The position numbers and the translations under genes were made by a program. This document shows positions 5,417 to 6,047 of a stretch of 6,047 nt of DNA, one piece after another. The DNA is from Oscillospiraceae bacterium (GTDB lineage Bacteria > Bacillota_A > Clostridia > Oscillospirales > Oscillospiraceae). The notes under the pieces were generated by a model. It saw nothing but the letters and a program-made list of their open reading frames with translations. It searched no databases and had not been told where the DNA came from. The DNA lies in assembly GCA_017411905.1 (NCBI GenBank), contig JAFQPB010000019.1:1-6047 (forward strand), written 5' to 3'. Each line of letters starts with the position of its first letter. The first letter of the stretch is position 1.

Positions 5417-5445
5417 TTGCATATAAAATAAAGTTGTGCTATGAT
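5417..5445 (+). promoter_or_regulatory. Promoter of the 126-aa membrane protein gene
   Basis: The -35 TTGCAT (5417-5422), 17-bp spacer and -10 TATGAT (5440-5445) preceded by TGC form an extended -10 promoter. The predicted start near 5452 is downstream of the in-frame TTG at 5445, so that TTG cannot be the translation start. Confidence 0.75.
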
Positions 5446-5474
5446 TGAGGCACTTGGAAAGGGTGTGTGGCTTT

Positions 5475-5855
5475 ATGGAAAAGAAAAAGGTTGCTGAGAA
5501 GAAGGCAAAGCCGGAATGGCTCAAAAAGACCATAGAATTTTTCCCGGAAGCTTGGCAGTGGATTTATAAGTTGCGCAGTATTATTCTTGCATTGCCAGTG
5601 GTGGCGGCGGCCATCAAGCTGGCATTTCAGAATATGGCGCGGCTGCCGGAGTTTGTTGGCATTAACTTACAGGCAAACGGCGAATATGCGATGATGATCG
5701 AACGGAATGTGGCGGTGTTTGTGCCACTGCTGGTTACAGCGGCGTGTTTGCTTACGATGTTTTTGTCGAAAAAAGTACTGTGGCCGTGGCTTGTCAGTCT
5801 GTTTTCTTTAGCACTGCCCTTGCTGCTTTGGGTCACCAATATTTTCCCCGGATAA
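5475..5855 (+). CDS. Unassigned 126-aa membrane protein, three predicted spans
   Basis: Family not recognised. The N-terminal 32 residues are lysine-rich and cytoplasmic (MEKKKVAEKKAKPEWLKK), followed by an aromatic stretch (FFPEAWQWIYK). Predicted spans are at about 34-52 (SIILALPVVAAAIKLAF), 79-97 (VAVFVPLLVTAACLLTMFL) and 102-123 (LWPWLVSLFSLALPLLLWV). The SKK loop at 98-100 should be cytoplasmic, and the 53-78 loop (FVGINLQANGEYAMM) outside. This agrees with the positive-inside rule for an N-in, C-out protein. ATG5475 is chosen over the longer frame (TTG5445) because the predicted transcript starts after 5445. The ribosome binding site is only fair (GGAAAGGG 5456-5463, 11 nt spacing). It is a single-gene unit with its own promoter and terminator. 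Confidence 0.85.
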   Translation: MEKKKVAEKKAKPEWLKKTIEFFPEAWQWIYKLRSIILALPVVAAAIKLAFQNMARLPEFVGINLQANGEYAMMIERNVAVFVPLLVTAACLLTMFLSKKVLWPWLVSLFSLALPLLLWVTNIFPG

Positions 5856-5861
5856 TAAATG

Positions 5862-5889
5862 CACCGCAAGCGATGCTTGCGGTGTTTTT
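5862..5889 (+). terminator. Rho-independent terminator of the 126-aa gene
   Basis: A 10-bp perfect stem (CACCGCAAGC 5862-5871 with GCTTGCGGTG 5875-5884), loop GAT, is followed by TTTTT 5885-5889. It begins 7 nt after the stop. It shares TTGCGGTGTTTTT with the terminator at 2942-2954. Confidence 0.93.
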
Positions 5890-5893
5890 GCCC

Positions 5894-5922
5894 TTGACAA
5901 ATAGGGACTGCCGTGCTAAAAT
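5894..5922 (+). promoter_or_regulatory. Promoter of tRNA-Ser(GCT)
   Basis: A perfect -35 TTGACA (5894-5899), 17-bp spacer and -10 TAAAAT (5917-5922) preceded by TGC. It is the closest to sigma-A consensus in the window, as expected for a stable RNA gene. It begins 4 nt after the preceding terminator's T-tract and leaves a leader of about 24 nt. Confidence 0.9.
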
Positions 5923-5952
5923 AGCGGAGCAACTGCATATCTTTATGTATTC

Positions 5953-6044
5953 GGAGTGATACCCAAGAGGCCGAAGGGGCTCCCCTGCTAAGGGAGTAGG
6001 CGTCTAAACAGCGCGCGAGGGTTCAAATCCCTCTCACTCCGCCA
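5953..6044 (+). tRNA. tRNA-Ser (anticodon GCT), reads AGC/AGU
   Basis: The acceptor stem GGAGTGA (5953-5959) pairs with TCACTCC (6034-6040), followed by discriminator G6041 and encoded CCA (6042-6044). The D arm is CCC/GGG around an AAGAGGCCGAAG-type loop. The anticodon stem CTCCC/GGGAG (5980-5984, 5992-5996) encloses loop CTGCTAA, with anticodon GCT at 5987-5989. A long variable arm (about 5997-6016) marks a class II tRNA. The T arm is GAGGG-TTCAAAT-CCCTC (6017-6033). Anticodon, long variable arm and discriminator G all agree with serine. It has its own promoter just upstream and may head a tRNA cluster beyond the window. Confidence 0.97.
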
Positions 6045-6047
6045 AAA

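Noticed and set aside
5445..5474. TTG start adding 10 residues to the 126-aa membrane protein
   Set aside because: The TTG overlaps the -10 element and would be untranscribed.

Overview
The window looks like a core-chromosome segment of a low-to-mid-GC Gram-positive spore-former lineage (Clostridia, most likely Oscillospiraceae/Ruminococcaceae). This rests on strong GGAGG-type ribosome binding sites, sigma-A promoters with extended -10 elements, a type III pantothenate kinase in place of CoaA, a membrane-anchored PrsA-like parvulin foldase and a CCA-encoding tRNA gene. The lineage call is inference from gene content. No mobile element, CRISPR array or rRNA is visible.

Layout, left to right. 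(1) 1-1200, minus strand: miaB, the tRNA methylthiotransferase, cut at its C-terminus by the window edge. (2) 1201-1397: a divergent intergenic region with one promoter facing each way and a perfect 7-2-7 palindrome (1300-1315) between them. (3) 1398-2906, plus: a 502-residue parvulin-type peptidyl-prolyl isomerase on a transmembrane anchor, with a strongly acidic then lysine-rich cytoplasmic tail, followed by a 13-bp terminator hairpin. (4) 2953-3823, minus: three tightly packed small genes (74, 115 and 93 aa, in transcription order) that I cannot assign to a family. They are glutamine- and proline-rich, and the last has a hydrophobic C-terminus. (5) 3915-5188, plus: a YfcE-type metallophosphoesterase overlapping coaX by an ATGA junction, driven by a clear promoter at 3828-3856. 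(6) 5172-5336, minus: a 54-aa single-span membrane protein candidate with an excellent ribosome binding site, overlapping the end of coaX tail to tail. (7) 5475-5855, plus: a 126-aa three-span membrane protein of unknown function with its own promoter and terminator. (8) 5953-6044, plus: tRNA-Ser(GCT) with a near-consensus promoter.

The recognisable functions are housekeeping: tRNA modification, extracytoplasmic protein folding, coenzyme A synthesis and serine decoding. They do not form one pathway. The least explained part is the 74/115/93-aa operon, followed by the two small membrane proteins near the right end. The five clearest promoters share one architecture: a 17-bp spacer, a TGN extended -10 and, for the four protein-gene promoters, a TTGC-type rather than TTGA-type -35.
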